64,000 bases of DNA from an uncultured Acetatifactor sp. (GCA_944383825.1 CALWRA010000003.1:62001-126000), one strand, 5' to 3'; shown: positions 36,039 to 44,479, counted from the stretch's first letter. Made by a program: numbers and translations. The notes: generated by a model not told the origin, from the sequence alone.

Positions 36039-37115
36039 ATGAAGAAAAAGGTAGTTGTAGGGATGTCAGGAGGCGTAGATTCCTCTGTTGCGGCGTATCT
36101 ATTGAAGGAGCAGGGATATGATGTGATCGGAGTGACCATGCAGATCTGGCAGGATGAGGATGAGACCGCTCGGGAGGAAAGAGGGGGCTGCTGTGGCCTT
36201 TCTGCGGTGGATGATGCCGCAAGAGTGGCGGCAAAACTGGACATTCCCTATTATGTAATGAATTTTAAGCAGGAATTTAAACGTTATGTCACGGACTATT
36301 TTGTGGAAGAATATCTGCGGGGACGCACACCGAATCCCTGCATTGCGTGCAACCGGTTTGTAAAGTGGGAATCTTTGCTTCAAAGAAGCCTTGCCATAGG
36401 AGCGGATTATATTGCCACGGGACATTACGCAAGAATCGAAAGACTGCAGGGAGGGAGATATGCTCTCCGAAATTCTGTCACTGCGGCCAAGGATCAGACC
36501 TATGCTCTGTATAGTCTTACGCAAAATCAGCTTTCCCGGACGCTGATGCCCATAGGGGAGTATACAAAGGAGCAGATCAGAGCTATAGCAGAAAAAGCGG
36601 GTCTTCCAGTAGCCCATAAGCCGGACAGTCAGGAAATCTGTTTTGTCCAGGATAATGATTATGCATCCTTCATTGACAGAGAGGCTGCCGGACGAGTGCC
36701 CGGGCCTGGCAATTTCGTCACTGAGGATGGGCGGGTTCTGGGGAGGCATAAGGGAATCACTCATTATACCATTGGACAGAGAAGAGGGCTGGAGCTGCCT
36801 ATGGGACGAAGGGTATTTGTGACGGAGATCCGCCCGGATACCAATGAAGTGGTGATTGGAGAAAACGAGGAGCTTTTTACAGAGAAGGTGCTCTGCGGAC
36901 AGGTAAATTATATGTCCGTTCCCAGTCTTGAAAAGCCCAAAAGGGTTTTGGCAAAGATACGATATAATCACAGGGGAGAATACTGTATTATAGAAGCTCT
37001 GAGGGATGGAAAAGTGCTCTGCACCTTTGAAAAGCCGGTGCGGGCGGCGGCTCCGGGTCAGGCGGCGGTTTTTTACGATGGTGAATATGTTTTGGGCGGG
37101 GGAACCATACTGTGA
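36039..37115 (+). CDS. mnmA: tRNA-specific 2-thiouridylase MnmA
   Basis: Adds sulfur to the wobble uridine of tRNA Lys, Glu and Gln, using ATP and a persulfide donor. The 358-residue protein has the PP-loop GMSGGVDSSVAAYLL at the N-terminus, the catalytic Cys pair in NPCIACNRFVKW and SQEICFVQDNDY, and a C-terminal beta-barrel. The frame is open far upstream through the YccF gene, but ATG 36039 with AGGAG 7 bases away is the canonical start. The adjacent-genome cysteine desulfurase at 21.5 kb could supply sulfur. Confidence 0.96.
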   Translation: MKKKVVVGMSGGVDSSVAAYLLKEQGYDVIGVTMQIWQDEDETAREERGGCCGLSAVDDAARVAAKLDIPYYVMNFKQEFKRYVTDYFVEEYLRGRTPNPCIACNRFVKWESLLQRSLAIGADYIATGHYARIERLQGGRYALRNSVTAAKDQTYALYSLTQNQLSRTLMPIGEYTKEQIRAIAEKAGLPVAHKPDSQEICFVQDNDYASFIDREAAGRVPGPGNFVTEDGRVLGRHKGITHYTIGQRRGLELPMGRRVFVTEIRPDTNEVVIGENEELFTEKVLCGQVNYMSVPSLEKPKRVLAKIRYNHRGEYCIIEALRDGKVLCTFEKPVRAAAPGQAAVFYDGEYVLGGGTIL

Positions 37116-37277
37116 AGCGCCTGCTCCGACCCTACAGTTTCCACGCTTTTGCTTTATTTTAGGCAAAAATTGTATAAACAATATATAAAATGTTTGATTA
37201 TAAACGGTAAAAATAAAAATTGAGATATTATAGGATGAAAAAAACAACAAAAAATTAAAAAAAACTGCAAAATACTA
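37116..37277. other. AT-rich spacer after mnmA
   Basis: First part of a 762-base stretch without a protein gene. It is very A-rich from about 37190, has only a weak TTTTGC/GCAAAA stem-loop near 37147, and holds no open frame of note. The rest of the gap contains the promoter and RNA described next. Confidence 0.5.
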
Positions 37278-37306
37278 TTGACAAAGGCAAATAAAAGTTA
37301 TATTAT
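37278..37306 (+). promoter_or_regulatory. Strong sigma-A promoter of the candidate structured RNA
   Basis: Perfect -35 TTGACA (37278-37283), 17-base spacer, -10 TATTAT (37301-37306) within a run that also reads TATAAT. It lies in an A-rich upstream region that could act as an UP element. Transcription should begin near 37313. Confidence 0.75.
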
Positions 37307-37312
37307 ATAATC

Positions 37313-37782
37313 ACAGAAAGGCAATATAAATTGTTTTTCAAAAGCGTAAAAGTAAGATAATGATCCGGAATCAATATCTTACCAGCTCAGAGGTTAGACA
37401 TTTACCATAATCCGGATAGGCGGAAGTATTCGGATGGGAGCTTTTCAAAGTGAAATTTACATTGGGTGAATTCACAAGTAAAAGACATGAAAGCAAGGCT
37501 TACAGGAGATGTAGCACGCTGAAGAGAGGAATATTCAAATCAGATCAATAAATGAAAACCGCATAGGTAAAGATCATTTAAAAATCAGAAAAGAATAAAG
37601 AATCAAGAAAGCGTCGGACACTCTTGTAGGAGTTGCGGAAAATGAAATTTGCTGCAGGTGAAAGCATCAGGTAGAGAACAGAGAAAAGAAGAAATCACCC
37701 GAATAAAAAGCCGAAAGAAAAATGTCAAGGAAGCGCCGAAAAAATGACTGATTTCCAGTTAGAAAACGGCGCTTCTTTTTTT
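37313..37782 (+). ncRNA. Candidate large structured noncoding RNA (about 470 nt), class not recognised
   Basis: The segment has its own strong promoter and intrinsic terminator, no open reading frame in any frame, and many helices. Visible stems: GTAAGATA (37352-37359) / TATCTTAC (37375-37382) with inner TGAT/ATCA and loop CCGGA; AGCTC (37384-37388) / GAGCT (37438-37442) enclosing ATCCGGATA (37410-37418) / TATTCGGAT (37427-37435); TTTAC (37456-37460) / GTAAA (37478-37482) around GTGAATTCAC; ACTC/GAGT near 37620-37633. TCCGGA in two hairpins is self-complementary, so a kissing contact is possible. Positions 37437-37482 and 37629-37674 are related copies. It lacks tmRNA (no T-arm), RNase P (no GAGGAAAGTCC) and SRP hallmarks. 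It may be a stand-alone RNA or a long leader of the 175-aa gene. Confidence 0.6.
37727..37782 (+). terminator. Terminator of the candidate structured RNA
   Basis: Stem GAAGCGCCG (37730-37738) / CGGCGCTTC (37767-37775), extendable by AAG/TTT pairs, with a small ACTG/CAGT hairpin inside the loop and seven T (37776-37782). Confidence 0.85.
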
Positions 37783-37877
37783 GTGAGACGGTGATTAGGG
37801 ACTGTTCTTGGGATTTTTCACAAAAGGCCGCACACAGCATATAGTAAATAGAAAACCAGTCGGTAAGGAAGAAATAT

Positions 37878-38405
37878 ATGGATTTTCGCTTTAATGGAAT
37901 GAGACCGTACCGAAGAAACAGCTTTGCCTCCGTAACGGGAATGATCGTAGATATGGTGCCCACGAAAATCGGAAACCGCCGGGCCAATGGCTGTATGATT
38001 TTCGCCACTGTGGAGGATACGGATGGGAACACTGTGAATTTCATTATTACGCCATCTACTTATGTGGTGGATTTTGAAACCTTGTCCGTAGGAATGAACT
38101 GTATCTTTTTTTATCGGACGGACGCCCCCGTTCCCCTGATTTATCCGCCTCAGTATAATGCTGTCGTAATCGCTCAGGAAAAGAACGGACGTATGGTGGA
38201 TGTCAGCTACTATAACACCGCGCTTGTGAATGAGGATCAGACACTGCAGCTGAATATGGATAACACCGTCAATCTCAGAACCACCAATAATCAATACTAT
38301 CAGGGAAGTCCTGCGAACCACAACCTTGTGGTGGTCTATGACACCTCCACAAGAAGCATACCTGCCCAGACCACTCCACGACAGGTAGTGGTGCTTTGCG
38401 ACTAA
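37878..38405 (+). CDS. Unknown 175-aa protein downstream of the structured RNA
   Basis: Soluble, beta-rich protein I do not recognise. Residues 15-110 (FASVTGMIVDMVPT, NGCMIFATVEDTDGNTVNFII, GMNCIFFYRTD) have the alternating pattern of an OB-fold-like barrel. The C-terminal part is rich in Asn/Thr/Gln with repeated VV motifs. No signal peptide. ATG has AAGGAAG upstream and codon use is like its neighbours, so it is likely a real gene. It lies 95 bases after the RNA terminator; no good promoter is seen in between, so its expression may depend on read-through of that terminator. Confidence 0.7.
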   Translation: MDFRFNGMRPYRRNSFASVTGMIVDMVPTKIGNRRANGCMIFATVEDTDGNTVNFIITPSTYVVDFETLSVGMNCIFFYRTDAPVPLIYPPQYNAVVIAQEKNGRMVDVSYYNTALVNEDQTLQLNMDNTVNLRTTNNQYYQGSPANHNLVVVYDTSTRSIPAQTTPRQVVVLCD

Positions 38406-38437
38406 AAGGAAAACGGGAGAGGAAGCCTATTTTCGAT

Positions 38438-38506
38438 AACAGCCGCTATCGGGCAGGATGACCGGAAAGCGGCTGTTTGAAGAAGCGCTTTAAAAAGAGC
38501 TTCTTC
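38438..38506. terminator. Two hairpins between convergent genes
   Basis: AACAGCCGCT (38438-38447) / AGCGGCTGTT (38468-38477), then GAAGAAGC (38479-38486) / GCTTCTTC (38499-38506), the second touching the end of the phosphatase gene. Neither has a good T tract, so factor-independent stopping is uncertain. Confidence 0.5.
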
Positions 38507-39323
38507 AGATCCGGCAGAACTCGGGAATGCGTTTTTCAAAGACGGTGTAATATCGAAAGCCGCATTCCAGAAGAATCTCTGCAGCCCGATGGAAATGGGC
38601 GGCTATATGGCCCGTATCGTGTGAATCTGATCCTACGGTGACGATTTCCCCTCCAAGCTCCCGATAACGCTTCAGAATATCCTTACAGGGATGAAGTTCC
38701 CTAAGGCCTTCCTTAAGCCCTCCGGTGTTTACCTCTATTCCCTTTTCCCGATCCAGCAGGGCCTTCAGGATTTCATCGAGGATATCTCTGTACTTAACGT
38801 AGGAATAATTGCGATCTTTATTTGGACCGTAACGGACCACGTAATCCAGATGTCCGTAAACGTCAAAATTGGAATGCTTTTTGATATTTTCCAGAACGGA
38901 CTCAAAGTATTCCATATAGGCCTGCTCTTCTGTGCGTCCCTCATAAAAAGAAGGATAATATGGATCACGTCCGCGGCATAGATGGGAGGAACCGATGATA
39001 AAGTCAAAGTCATAGGATTTTGCATATACGGCGTCCTGACGCATAAGCTGCGGCTGAAGGCCGAGCTCCACCCCGAAAAGAATTTTGATTCTGTCCGCGT
39101 ACTTTTCTCTGAAACGGATCAGATCATACAGATAAGCGTCCGTGTTGAGCAGAAACTGCGGGCCCTCACCTTCGGGAGGAGTGGGATATTCAAAATCATT
39201 ATGTTCGGTAAAACACATTTGTGTGAGGCCTTGGGATATTCCCTGCAAAATCATATCTTCCATGGGAACCTTGCAGTCATCGGAAAAAGAGGAGTGTAGA
39301 TGAAAATCTGCTGTGATGGGCAT
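38505..39323 (-). CDS. PHP-domain phosphatase, histidinol-phosphatase (HisJ/HisK) family
   Basis: 272-residue metal-dependent phosphoesterase. Metal-binding motifs of the PHP fold are visible: DFHLHSSFSDD at the N-terminus, FTEHNDFEYP, GVELGLQ, GSSHLCRGRD, YGHLDYVVRYG and VGSDSHDTGHIAAHF. This pattern fits HisJ-type histidinol phosphate phosphatase, step 8 of histidine synthesis. No other his gene is close, so a different phosphate ester as substrate cannot be excluded. Divergent from gap; the 309-base gap between them holds the gap promoter and leader. Confidence 0.87.
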   Translation of the reverse strand: MPITADFHLHSSFSDDCKVPMEDMILQGISQGLTQMCFTEHNDFEYPTPPEGEGPQFLLNTDAYLYDLIRFREKYADRIKILFGVELGLQPQLMRQDAVYAKSYDFDFIIGSSHLCRGRDPYYPSFYEGRTEEQAYMEYFESVLENIKKHSNFDVYGHLDYVVRYGPNKDRNYSYVKYRDILDEILKALLDREKGIEVNTGGLKEGLRELHPCKDILKRYRELGGEIVTVGSDSHDTGHIAAHFHRAAEILLECGFRYYTVFEKRIPEFCRI

Positions 39324-39494
39324 ATAATGCTCCTTTCCTGCGAATTATTTTATGGACCGCGGGTTCCGGATCAGAGGAAATAAACCCAGTGCGGCCCATA
39401 GTCACAGTATACCAAAATTTCCTTCAAAGGCCATAGGAAATCTAAACAAACTGTAAAATTTACCCAAAAACAGCGATTATTTTTTATTTACATC

Positions 39495-39523
39495 TTGAAT
39501 TATGTACGGGAATTAGGTAAAAT
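39495..39523 (+). promoter_or_regulatory. gap promoter
   Basis: TTGAAT (39495-39500), 17-base spacer, TAAAAT (39518-39523). A second TTGACA (39542-39547) has only a poor -10. The leader of about 100 bases before gap shows no clear operator, and no cggR gene precedes gap. The remainder of the gap from 39324 shows nothing else. Confidence 0.7.
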
Positions 39524-39632
39524 GAGTTTGCTGATAAAGTTTTGACAATCAGACAGGCTCTTTGCTGTGAACGAGGAGACTGCAGAATCGTCAAAAGATA
39601 TAAAATTTAATATATTTTAGGAGGAAACTAAA

Positions 39633-40646
39633 ATGGCAGTAAGAGTAGCAATTAACGGTTTCGGCCGCATTGGACGTCTTGCATTCAGACAGATGTTTGA
39701 TGCAGAGGGCTATGAAGTAGTGGCAATTAACGATCTGACAAGCCCTAAGATGCTGGCGCATCTGTTGAAATATGATTCTTCTCAGGGCGTTTACAAGTAT
39801 GCGAGCACTGTAGAGGCAGGAGAGGACAGCATCAGCGTTAACGGCAAGACCATTACCATCTATAAAGAGGCTGACGCAAGCAAGCTTCCCTGGGGAGAGC
39901 TGAAGGTTGATGTTGTTCTGGAGTGTACAGGCTTCTATACCTCCAAGGACAAAGCATCTGCGCACATTACGGCCGGCGCCCGCAAAGTTGTAATTTCTGC
40001 TCCTGCAGGCAATGACCTTCCTACTATCGTATATAATGTAAATCATACCAGTCTGAAGCCTGAGGATACTGTTATTTCCGCAGCTTCCTGCACTACAAAC
40101 TGCCTTGCTCCCATGGCGAAGGCCCTGAATGACTGCAGGCCCATCATGAGCGGTATCATGACAACTGTTCATGCTTACACAGGAGATCAGATGATCCTTG
40201 ATGGACCTCAGAGAAAGGGCGATTTGAGAAGAAGCCGTGCAGGCGCATGCAATATTGTTCCGAACTCCACTGGTGCGGCAAAGGCCATCGGCCTTGTTAT
40301 TCCCGAGCTGAACGGCAAGCTGATTGGTTCTGCTCAGCGTGTTCCTACCCCTACAGGCTCTACCACCATTCTGGTTGCAGTTGTTAAGGGCGCTGTGACC
40401 AAGGAAGAGATCAATGAGGCTATGAAGGCTGCCGCAACAGAGTCTTTTGCGTACAATACTGATGAAATTGTATCTTCTGATATTATTGGAAGCACCTATG
40501 GCTCTATCTTTGACGCTACTCAGACCATGGTGGCGCCAATGGAAGATGGCAATACGCAGGTACAGGTTGTTTCCTGGTATGACAACGAGAACAGCTATAC
40601 CTCTCAGATGGTTCGTACCATCAAGTATTTCAGTGAGCTGAACTAA
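39633..40646 (+). CDS. gap: Glyceraldehyde-3-phosphate dehydrogenase, type I
   Basis: Glycolytic NAD-dependent enzyme, 337 residues, converting glyceraldehyde 3-phosphate to 1,3-bisphosphoglycerate. NAD-binding [13 protein letters not shown] is at the N-terminus; the catalytic Cys is C153 in [12 protein letters not shown], and the catalytic His follows in [13 protein letters not shown] has TAGGAGGAAAC upstream. Codon use is biased toward highly expressed genes. Heads the gap-pgk-tpiA cluster. Confidence 0.98.
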   Translation: MAVRVAINGFGRIGRLAFRQMFDAEGYEVVAINDLTSPKMLAHLLKYDSSQGVYKYASTVEAGEDSISVNGKTITIYKEADASKLPWGELKVDVVLECTGFYTSKDKASAHITAGARKVVISAPAGNDLPTIVYNVNHTSLKPEDTVISAASCTTNCLAPMAKALNDCRPIMSGIMTTVHAYTGDQMILDGPQRKGDLRRSRAGACNIVPNSTGAAKAIGLVIPELNGKLIGSAQRVPTPTGSTTILVAVVKGAVTKEEINEAMKAAATESFAYNTDEIVSSDIIGSTYGSIFDATQTMVAPMEDGNTQVQVVSWYDNENSYTSQMVRTIKYFSELN

Positions 40647-40680
40647 GCTGCTGCGACCAACAGATAAGCAAGACCTATAC

Positions 40681-40708
40681 AGGGTCCGGTCTTTAAGGGC
40701 CGGACCCT
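40681..40708 (+). terminator. Hairpin between gap and pgk
   Basis: AGGGTCCGG (40681-40689) / CCGGACCCT (40700-40708), extendable with wobble pairs. Only two T follow, so it is probably a partial terminator or processing signal that reduces pgk relative to gap. Confidence 0.6.
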
Positions 40709-40809
40709 TGATTCGTTACAATTGCTTTCGTCAGGGAACAGAGTCAGAAGCTTACTGATGAGGCGGCAGGGCTGCCTGTGAAATATAAAATCAAATGGAG
40801 GCAAAAAAG

Positions 40810-42036
40810 ATGGGTTTGAACAAAAAATCAGTTGACGATATTAATGCAAAGGGGAAAAGAGTGCTGGTAAGATGTGATTTTAATGTTCCTCTCAAAAATG
40901 GAGAGATCACTGACGACACCCGTATTGTGGCGGCGCTTCCCACCATTCAGAAGCTGATCAATGACGGCGGCAGGGTAATTCTCTGCTCACATTTGGGCAA
41001 GGTAAAAAACGGTCCCAATGAGGGCGAGTCTCTGGCGCCTGTGGCGAAGAGGCTTTCCGAAAAGCTTGGAAAGGAAGTTGTATTCGTAGCAGATTATAAC
41101 GTAACAGGAGAGGCTGCAACCAAGGCTGTGGAGGCTATGAAGGAGGGAGATGTGGTTCTGCTCCAGAATACCCGTTTCCGCGGCGCCGAGGAGACCAAGA
41201 ATGGCGAGCAGTTCAGCAAAGAGCTGGCAGATTTGGCAGATATCTATGTCTGTGATGCATTCGGCTCTTCTCACAGAGCCCATGCATCCGTTGCGGGGGT
41301 AACTAAATTTATTTCCGGGAAGGGCGGAGAAAATGTTGTGGGTTATCTGATGCAGAAGGAAATCAATTTCCTTGGAAACGCAGTTGAAAATCCTGTGAGA
41401 CCTTTTGTGGCTATATTAGGAGGCGCGAAGGTAGCGGACAAGCTCAACGTTATTTCCAATCTGCTTGAAAAATGTGATACGCTGATTATTGGAGGAGGTA
41501 TGGCCTACACATTCCTGAAGGCAAAGGGCTATGAAGTGGGAAAATCTCTGGTGGATGATGAGAAAATCGGCTATTGCAGGGAAATGATGGATAAGGCTGA
41601 GAAGCTGGGCAAGGCGTTGCTGCTTCCTGTTGACACAACCATCGCCGCAGACTTCCCTAACCCCATTGATGGCCCCATAGAGGTATCCTATGTGGCTTCT
41701 GACAAGATTCCTTCCGATATGGAAGGTCTGGATATTGGGCCTAAGACCCGCGAGCTTTTTGCGGACGCAGTGAAGTCTGCCAAGACTGTTGTGTGGAACG
41801 GTCCCATGGGCGTGTTTGAGAATCCCACTCTGGCAGCGGGAACCATTGCAGTTGCGAAAGCGCTGGCAGAGACAGATGCAACCACCATCATTGGCGGCGG
41901 AGATTCTGCGGCGGCAGTGAATCAGCTTGGCTTCGGCGATAAGATGAGCCACATTTCCACTGGCGGCGGAGCTTCTCTGGAATTCCTGGAGGGCAAAGAA
42001 CTTCCCGGCGTTGCGGCAGCAGACGACAAAGAATAA
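40810..42036 (+). CDS. pgk: Phosphoglycerate kinase
   Basis: Transfers phosphate from 1,3-bisphosphoglycerate to ADP. 408 residues; [12 protein letters not shown] and [12 protein letters not shown] bind the substrate, GGAKVADKL and GGGDSAAAV bind nucleotide. An in-frame ATG at 40795 overlaps the Shine-Dalgarno GGAGG (40797-40801), which fits ATG 40810 at 8 bases. The last nine codons and the stop are part of a 51-bp unit repeated downstream, so the C-terminal tail (VAAADDKE) is extra to the usual PGK end. Confidence 0.97.
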   Translation: MGLNKKSVDDINAKGKRVLVRCDFNVPLKNGEITDDTRIVAALPTIQKLINDGGRVILCSHLGKVKNGPNEGESLAPVAKRLSEKLGKEVVFVADYNVTGEAATKAVEAMKEGDVVLLQNTRFRGAEETKNGEQFSKELADLADIYVCDAFGSSHRAHASVAGVTKFISGKGGENVVGYLMQKEINFLGNAVENPVRPFVAILGGAKVADKLNVISNLLEKCDTLIIGGGMAYTFLKAKGYEVGKSLVDDEKIGYCREMMDKAEKLGKALLLPVDTTIAADFPNPIDGPIEVSYVASDKIPSDMEGLDIGPKTRELFADAVKSAKTVVWNGPMGVFENPTLAAGTIAVAKALAETDATTIIGGGDSAAAVNQLGFGDKMSHISTGGGASLEFLEGKELPGVAAADDKE

Positions 42037-42181
42037 GAGGCTGAGAGAGCAACGCCGTGAGTTGCGGCGGCAGACGACAAAGAATAAGAGGCTGAGAGAG
42101 CAACGCCGTGAGTTGCGGCGGCAGACGACAAAGAATAAGAGGCTGAGAGAGCAACGACGTGAGTTGCGGCAGCAGACGACA
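42010..42181 (+). repeat. 51-bp tandem repeat at the pgk-tpiA junction (3.4 copies)
   Basis: Three full units start at 42010, 42061 and 42112, with a partial fourth at 42163-42181. Units are nearly identical (differences such as CAG/CGG and CGCC/CGAC). Each begins GTTGCGGC(A/G)GCAGACGAC and includes a copy of the pgk 3' end with its stop. GCAAC-N7-GTTGC hairpins form at every junction, and GGCGTTGC (42007-42014) pairs with GCAACGCC (42049-42056). The unit is 17 codons long, so frame +2 is open through all copies. Confidence 0.95.
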
Positions 42182-42218
42182 TGCTGTTTTTTAAATTATG
42201 AGGAAAAGAGGAAATCAA

Positions 42219-42971
42219 ATGCCAAGAAGAAAAATCATTGCCGGCAACTGGAAAATGAACATGACGCCCAGTGAGGCAGTCGAACTGATTGAAACTCTGA
42301 AACCGTTGGTTGTAAATGAAGATGTGGACGTACTTTTTTGCGTGCCTGCCATTGATATAATACCGGCGGTAGAGGCGGTAAAAGGTTCCAATATTATGAT
42401 TGGGGCGGAAAATATGTATTTTGAAGATAAGGGGGCCTTCACCGGTGAAATCTCCCCGGCAATGCTGACGGACGCCGGCGTTAAATATGTAATTATAGGC
42501 CATTCGGAGAGAAGAGAGTATTTTGCCGAAACGGATGAAACGGTGAATAAAAAGGTTTTGAAAGCCTTTGAATACGGTATTACGCCAATTATATGCTGTG
42601 GTGAAACACTAACACAGAGAGAACAGGGAGTGACCATAGATTTTATCCGTCAGCAGATTAAGATTGCATTTCTCAATGTGACTCCCGATCAGGCTGCTTC
42701 AGCAGTGATTGCATATGAACCGATCTGGGCCATTGGAACGGGAAAGGTAGCCACTACGCAGCAGGCCCAGGAGGTGTGCAAAGCTATCCGCGATTGCATT
42801 GCCGAGATTTATGATGATGCTGTGGCGGCATCCATCCGCATTCAGTACGGCGGTTCTGTTTCTGCTTCCAGCGCACCGGAGCTGTTTGCACAGCCCGACA
42901 TAGATGGAGGATTGGTGGGAGGCGCTTCCCTTAAGGCTGATTTTGGTCAGATTGTTTGCTATAATAAATGA
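42219..42971 (+). CDS. tpiA: Triosephosphate isomerase
   Basis: Interconverts dihydroxyacetone phosphate and glyceraldehyde 3-phosphate. 250 residues with K12 in GNWKMN, the electrophile His in IIGHSERR and the catalytic Glu in [11 protein letters not shown]; the phosphate loop [12 protein letters not shown] and GGLVGGASL are present. ATG 42198 in the same frame is less likely; ATG 42219 has AGAGGA 6 bases upstream. Last gene of the glycolytic cluster; gpmI and eno are not in the window. Confidence 0.98.
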   Translation: MPRRKIIAGNWKMNMTPSEAVELIETLKPLVVNEDVDVLFCVPAIDIIPAVEAVKGSNIMIGAENMYFEDKGAFTGEISPAMLTDAGVKYVIIGHSERREYFAETDETVNKKVLKAFEYGITPIICCGETLTQREQGVTIDFIRQQIKIAFLNVTPDQAASAVIAYEPIWAIGTGKVATTQQAQEVCKAIRDCIAEIYDDAVAASIRIQYGGSVSASSAPELFAQPDIDGGLVGGASLKADFGQIVCYNK

Positions 42972-43095
42972 TCATCGTATTATAATCATGATTCAATCCT
43001 TTATGAACAGTCGAGCACGGGGGCAAAAGGCCAGTGGAAATTAGCTGTTTTGGCTGTTCCTTAAAAGAAAAGCATCGGGGCGGTTATGAAAGTTT

Positions 43096-43305
43096 TTGCA
43101 CGGAAATTGGAACGGAGCTCTCTCGGAAAAAGATTATCTGGAGCTTACCGATTTATTTGCCGGACTGACAAGCGGTAATCCGGAAGATGAAATAAATCAA
43201 GTCCTTCATTTTAAAAACCTGACAGGAATATGGAGAAAGGGAAAAATCTTTACCTTTTACGAATGCAATGACATATACGCGGGCTTACTCGCCGCTGTGC
43301 AGTGA
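43096..43305 (+). CDS. Possible small protein or gene remnant (69 aa)
   Basis: Weakly supported 69-residue frame starting at TTG with no well-placed Shine-Dalgarno. The sequence (SEKDYLELTDLFAGLTSG, NLTGIWRKGKIFTFYECND) looks protein-like and acidic, but I recognise no family. A nearby ATG at 43086 is in another frame that soon ends, so a frameshifted remnant is possible. It ends just before a strong hairpin. Confidence 0.35.
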   Translation: MHGNWNGALSEKDYLELTDLFAGLTSGNPEDEINQVLHFKNLTGIWRKGKIFTFYECNDIYAGLLAAVQ

Positions 43306-43307
43306 AA

Positions 43308-43345
43308 AAGAGGGATGATCGGCATTCTCGCCGATTGTCCCTCTT
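43308..43345 (+). terminator. Long hairpin downstream of tpiA and the small frame
   Basis: A continuous 16-pair stem: AAGAGGGA-TG-ATCGGC pairs with GCCGAT-TG-TCCCTCTT, the two TG steps forming wobble pairs; 6-base loop ATTCTC. T-rich sequence follows at a distance. Likely ends the glycolytic operon. Confidence 0.7.
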
Positions 43346-43404
43346 CTGCTGTATTCCTTTTACTGATGGTCTGATTTTGAAGCCGTTTTCTTCAGCAAGC
43401 CTAA

Positions 43405-44316
43405 TTAGTAGGTGAAAAGCTGAACCCAGTAGTTCACCCCTGATTCCTGATAATAACCAACGCCAATGGAGGTATATTTATCGCTCATAATGTTAGCTCG
43501 GTGTCCAGCGCTGTTCATCCAGGCGTTTACAACCTCCTCAGGAGAACGCTGTCCCCATGCGATATTTTCTCCTGCACCCCTGTAAGAGACGTTCTGTTCC
43601 TTCAGCGCTGTAGAAAAACTGCTACCGTTTGGCCGTGTATGGGAAAAGGAAGTAACGATCTCCTTTGCCCTCACCTGAGCCGCTGCCTGCACATTTAGGG
43701 AAATGGTCAGGGGAGAAAGTCCTTCTTTGGCACGCTCCGTATTTACGAGCTTGACAATCTGTTCAGCATAGGAAAGAGAATCGGTGTCCTCAGAGGACTC
43801 GGCATCATCTTCAGGCTGATTGATTTCAGGTGCGTCCGTGCTGCCTCCCGGGACATTGGTGTCAGGGCTGTCAGTGCCGTTATCCGGCAGAGCTCCGTCG
43901 GGAGTGTCGGTGCCGTTATCCGGTAGACTGGAGTCCGGCTGGTCAGTACCGCTGTCCGGCTGAGTATCGCCGGGAGTGTCGGCGCCGTTATCCGGCAGGC
44001 TGGAGTCTGGCTGGTCGTCATCACATTCCGGCAGAGAATTGCCGGAATTATCCGTATCTGTTCCGGGCACGTCGCTTTCGGGAATGTCCGTATCGGACTC
44101 CGGAAGGGAAGGAACAAGAGAAGGGAAGCAGTCTTTCCATTGCTCCAAAAGAGTAGACAGATCACAGTTTCCTTTATAAGAAATCACGACGCGCTTGCCG
44201 TTTGCGGAAACGGAAGTGCTCTGCCAGCTATTTCCGGCAGCCTGGGCGGTCAGTGTCTGGCTTCCCAGTGCGGCTGTAGACAATAAAGCAGCTGTAAGAA
44301 GTGTAATTTTCTTCAT
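43405..44316 (-). CDS. Secreted CAP-domain (SCP/PR-1-like, YkwD family) protein with repeat linker
   Basis: 303-residue exported protein. A cleavable signal peptide ends near TAQA (residue 26). A linker (about 75-175) is built from Asp/Pro/Asn/Gly-rich units of the type LPDNGTDTPD repeated several times, and the CAP domain fills about 185-303 (VNTERAKEGLSPL, SHTRPNGSSF, GENIAWG, AWMNSAGHRANIM, YWVQLFTY). YkwD-like proteins are extracellular and of unknown activity. ATG 44316 has AAAGGAGA; the upstream ATG at 44340 has none. Confidence 0.9.
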   Translation of the reverse strand: MKKITLLTAALLSTAALGSQTLTAQAAGNSWQSTSVSANGKRVVISYKGNCDLSTLLEQWKDCFPSLVPSLPESDTDIPESDVPGTDTDNSGNSLPECDDDQPDSSLPDNGADTPGDTQPDSGTDQPDSSLPDNGTDTPDGALPDNGTDSPDTNVPGGSTDAPEINQPEDDAESSEDTDSLSYAEQIVKLVNTERAKEGLSPLTISLNVQAAAQVRAKEIVTSFSHTRPNGSSFSTALKEQNVSYRGAGENIAWGQRSPEEVVNAWMNSAGHRANIMSDKYTSIGVGYYQESGVNYWVQLFTY

Positions 44317-44377
44317 GTAATCTCCTTTCAAATGTTGCATACTTGTTTCTTAGATATTACATATATGTTACATAATG

Positions 44378-44405
44378 ATAATAATATAAATTTTTCAATT
44401 TTCAA
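44378..44405 (-). promoter_or_regulatory. Promoter of the CAP-domain gene
   Basis: On the minus strand TTGAAA (44405-44400), 16 bases, TATTAT (44383-44378). A 10-base palindrome ACATATATGT (44359-44368) lies at the expected start of the transcript. Confidence 0.55.
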
Positions 44406-44450
44406 CAAACAATTTCTGGAAATGTAAAAATTGCTTTTGATACATATTTA

Positions 44451-44479
44451 TTGCTTCCCAAATACATGTTTGCTATAAT
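44451..44479 (+). promoter_or_regulatory. Promoter of the zinc-ribbon/TPM gene pair
   Basis: TTGCTT (44451-44456), 17-base spacer, perfect TATAAT (44474-44479), 87 bases before the start codon. Confidence 0.75.

Noticed and set aside
37313..37782. Structured RNA as tmRNA, RNase P RNA or SRP RNA
   Set aside because: No TTCGA T-arm or tag frame, no GAGGAAAGTCC core, no GGAAGG-type SRP loop was found in the segment.
37313..37877. T-box leader
   Set aside because: No GGTGG T-box sequence next to the terminator and no aminoacyl-tRNA or amino acid gene downstream.
42010..42181. CRISPR array
   Set aside because: Units are contiguous 51-bp tandem copies without unique spacers.
41922..42503. Minus-strand frame with a repeated Ala/Ser motif over the pgk-tpiA repeat
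   Set aside because: The repetition only reflects the 51-bp DNA repeat; the frame is antisense to pgk and tpiA.
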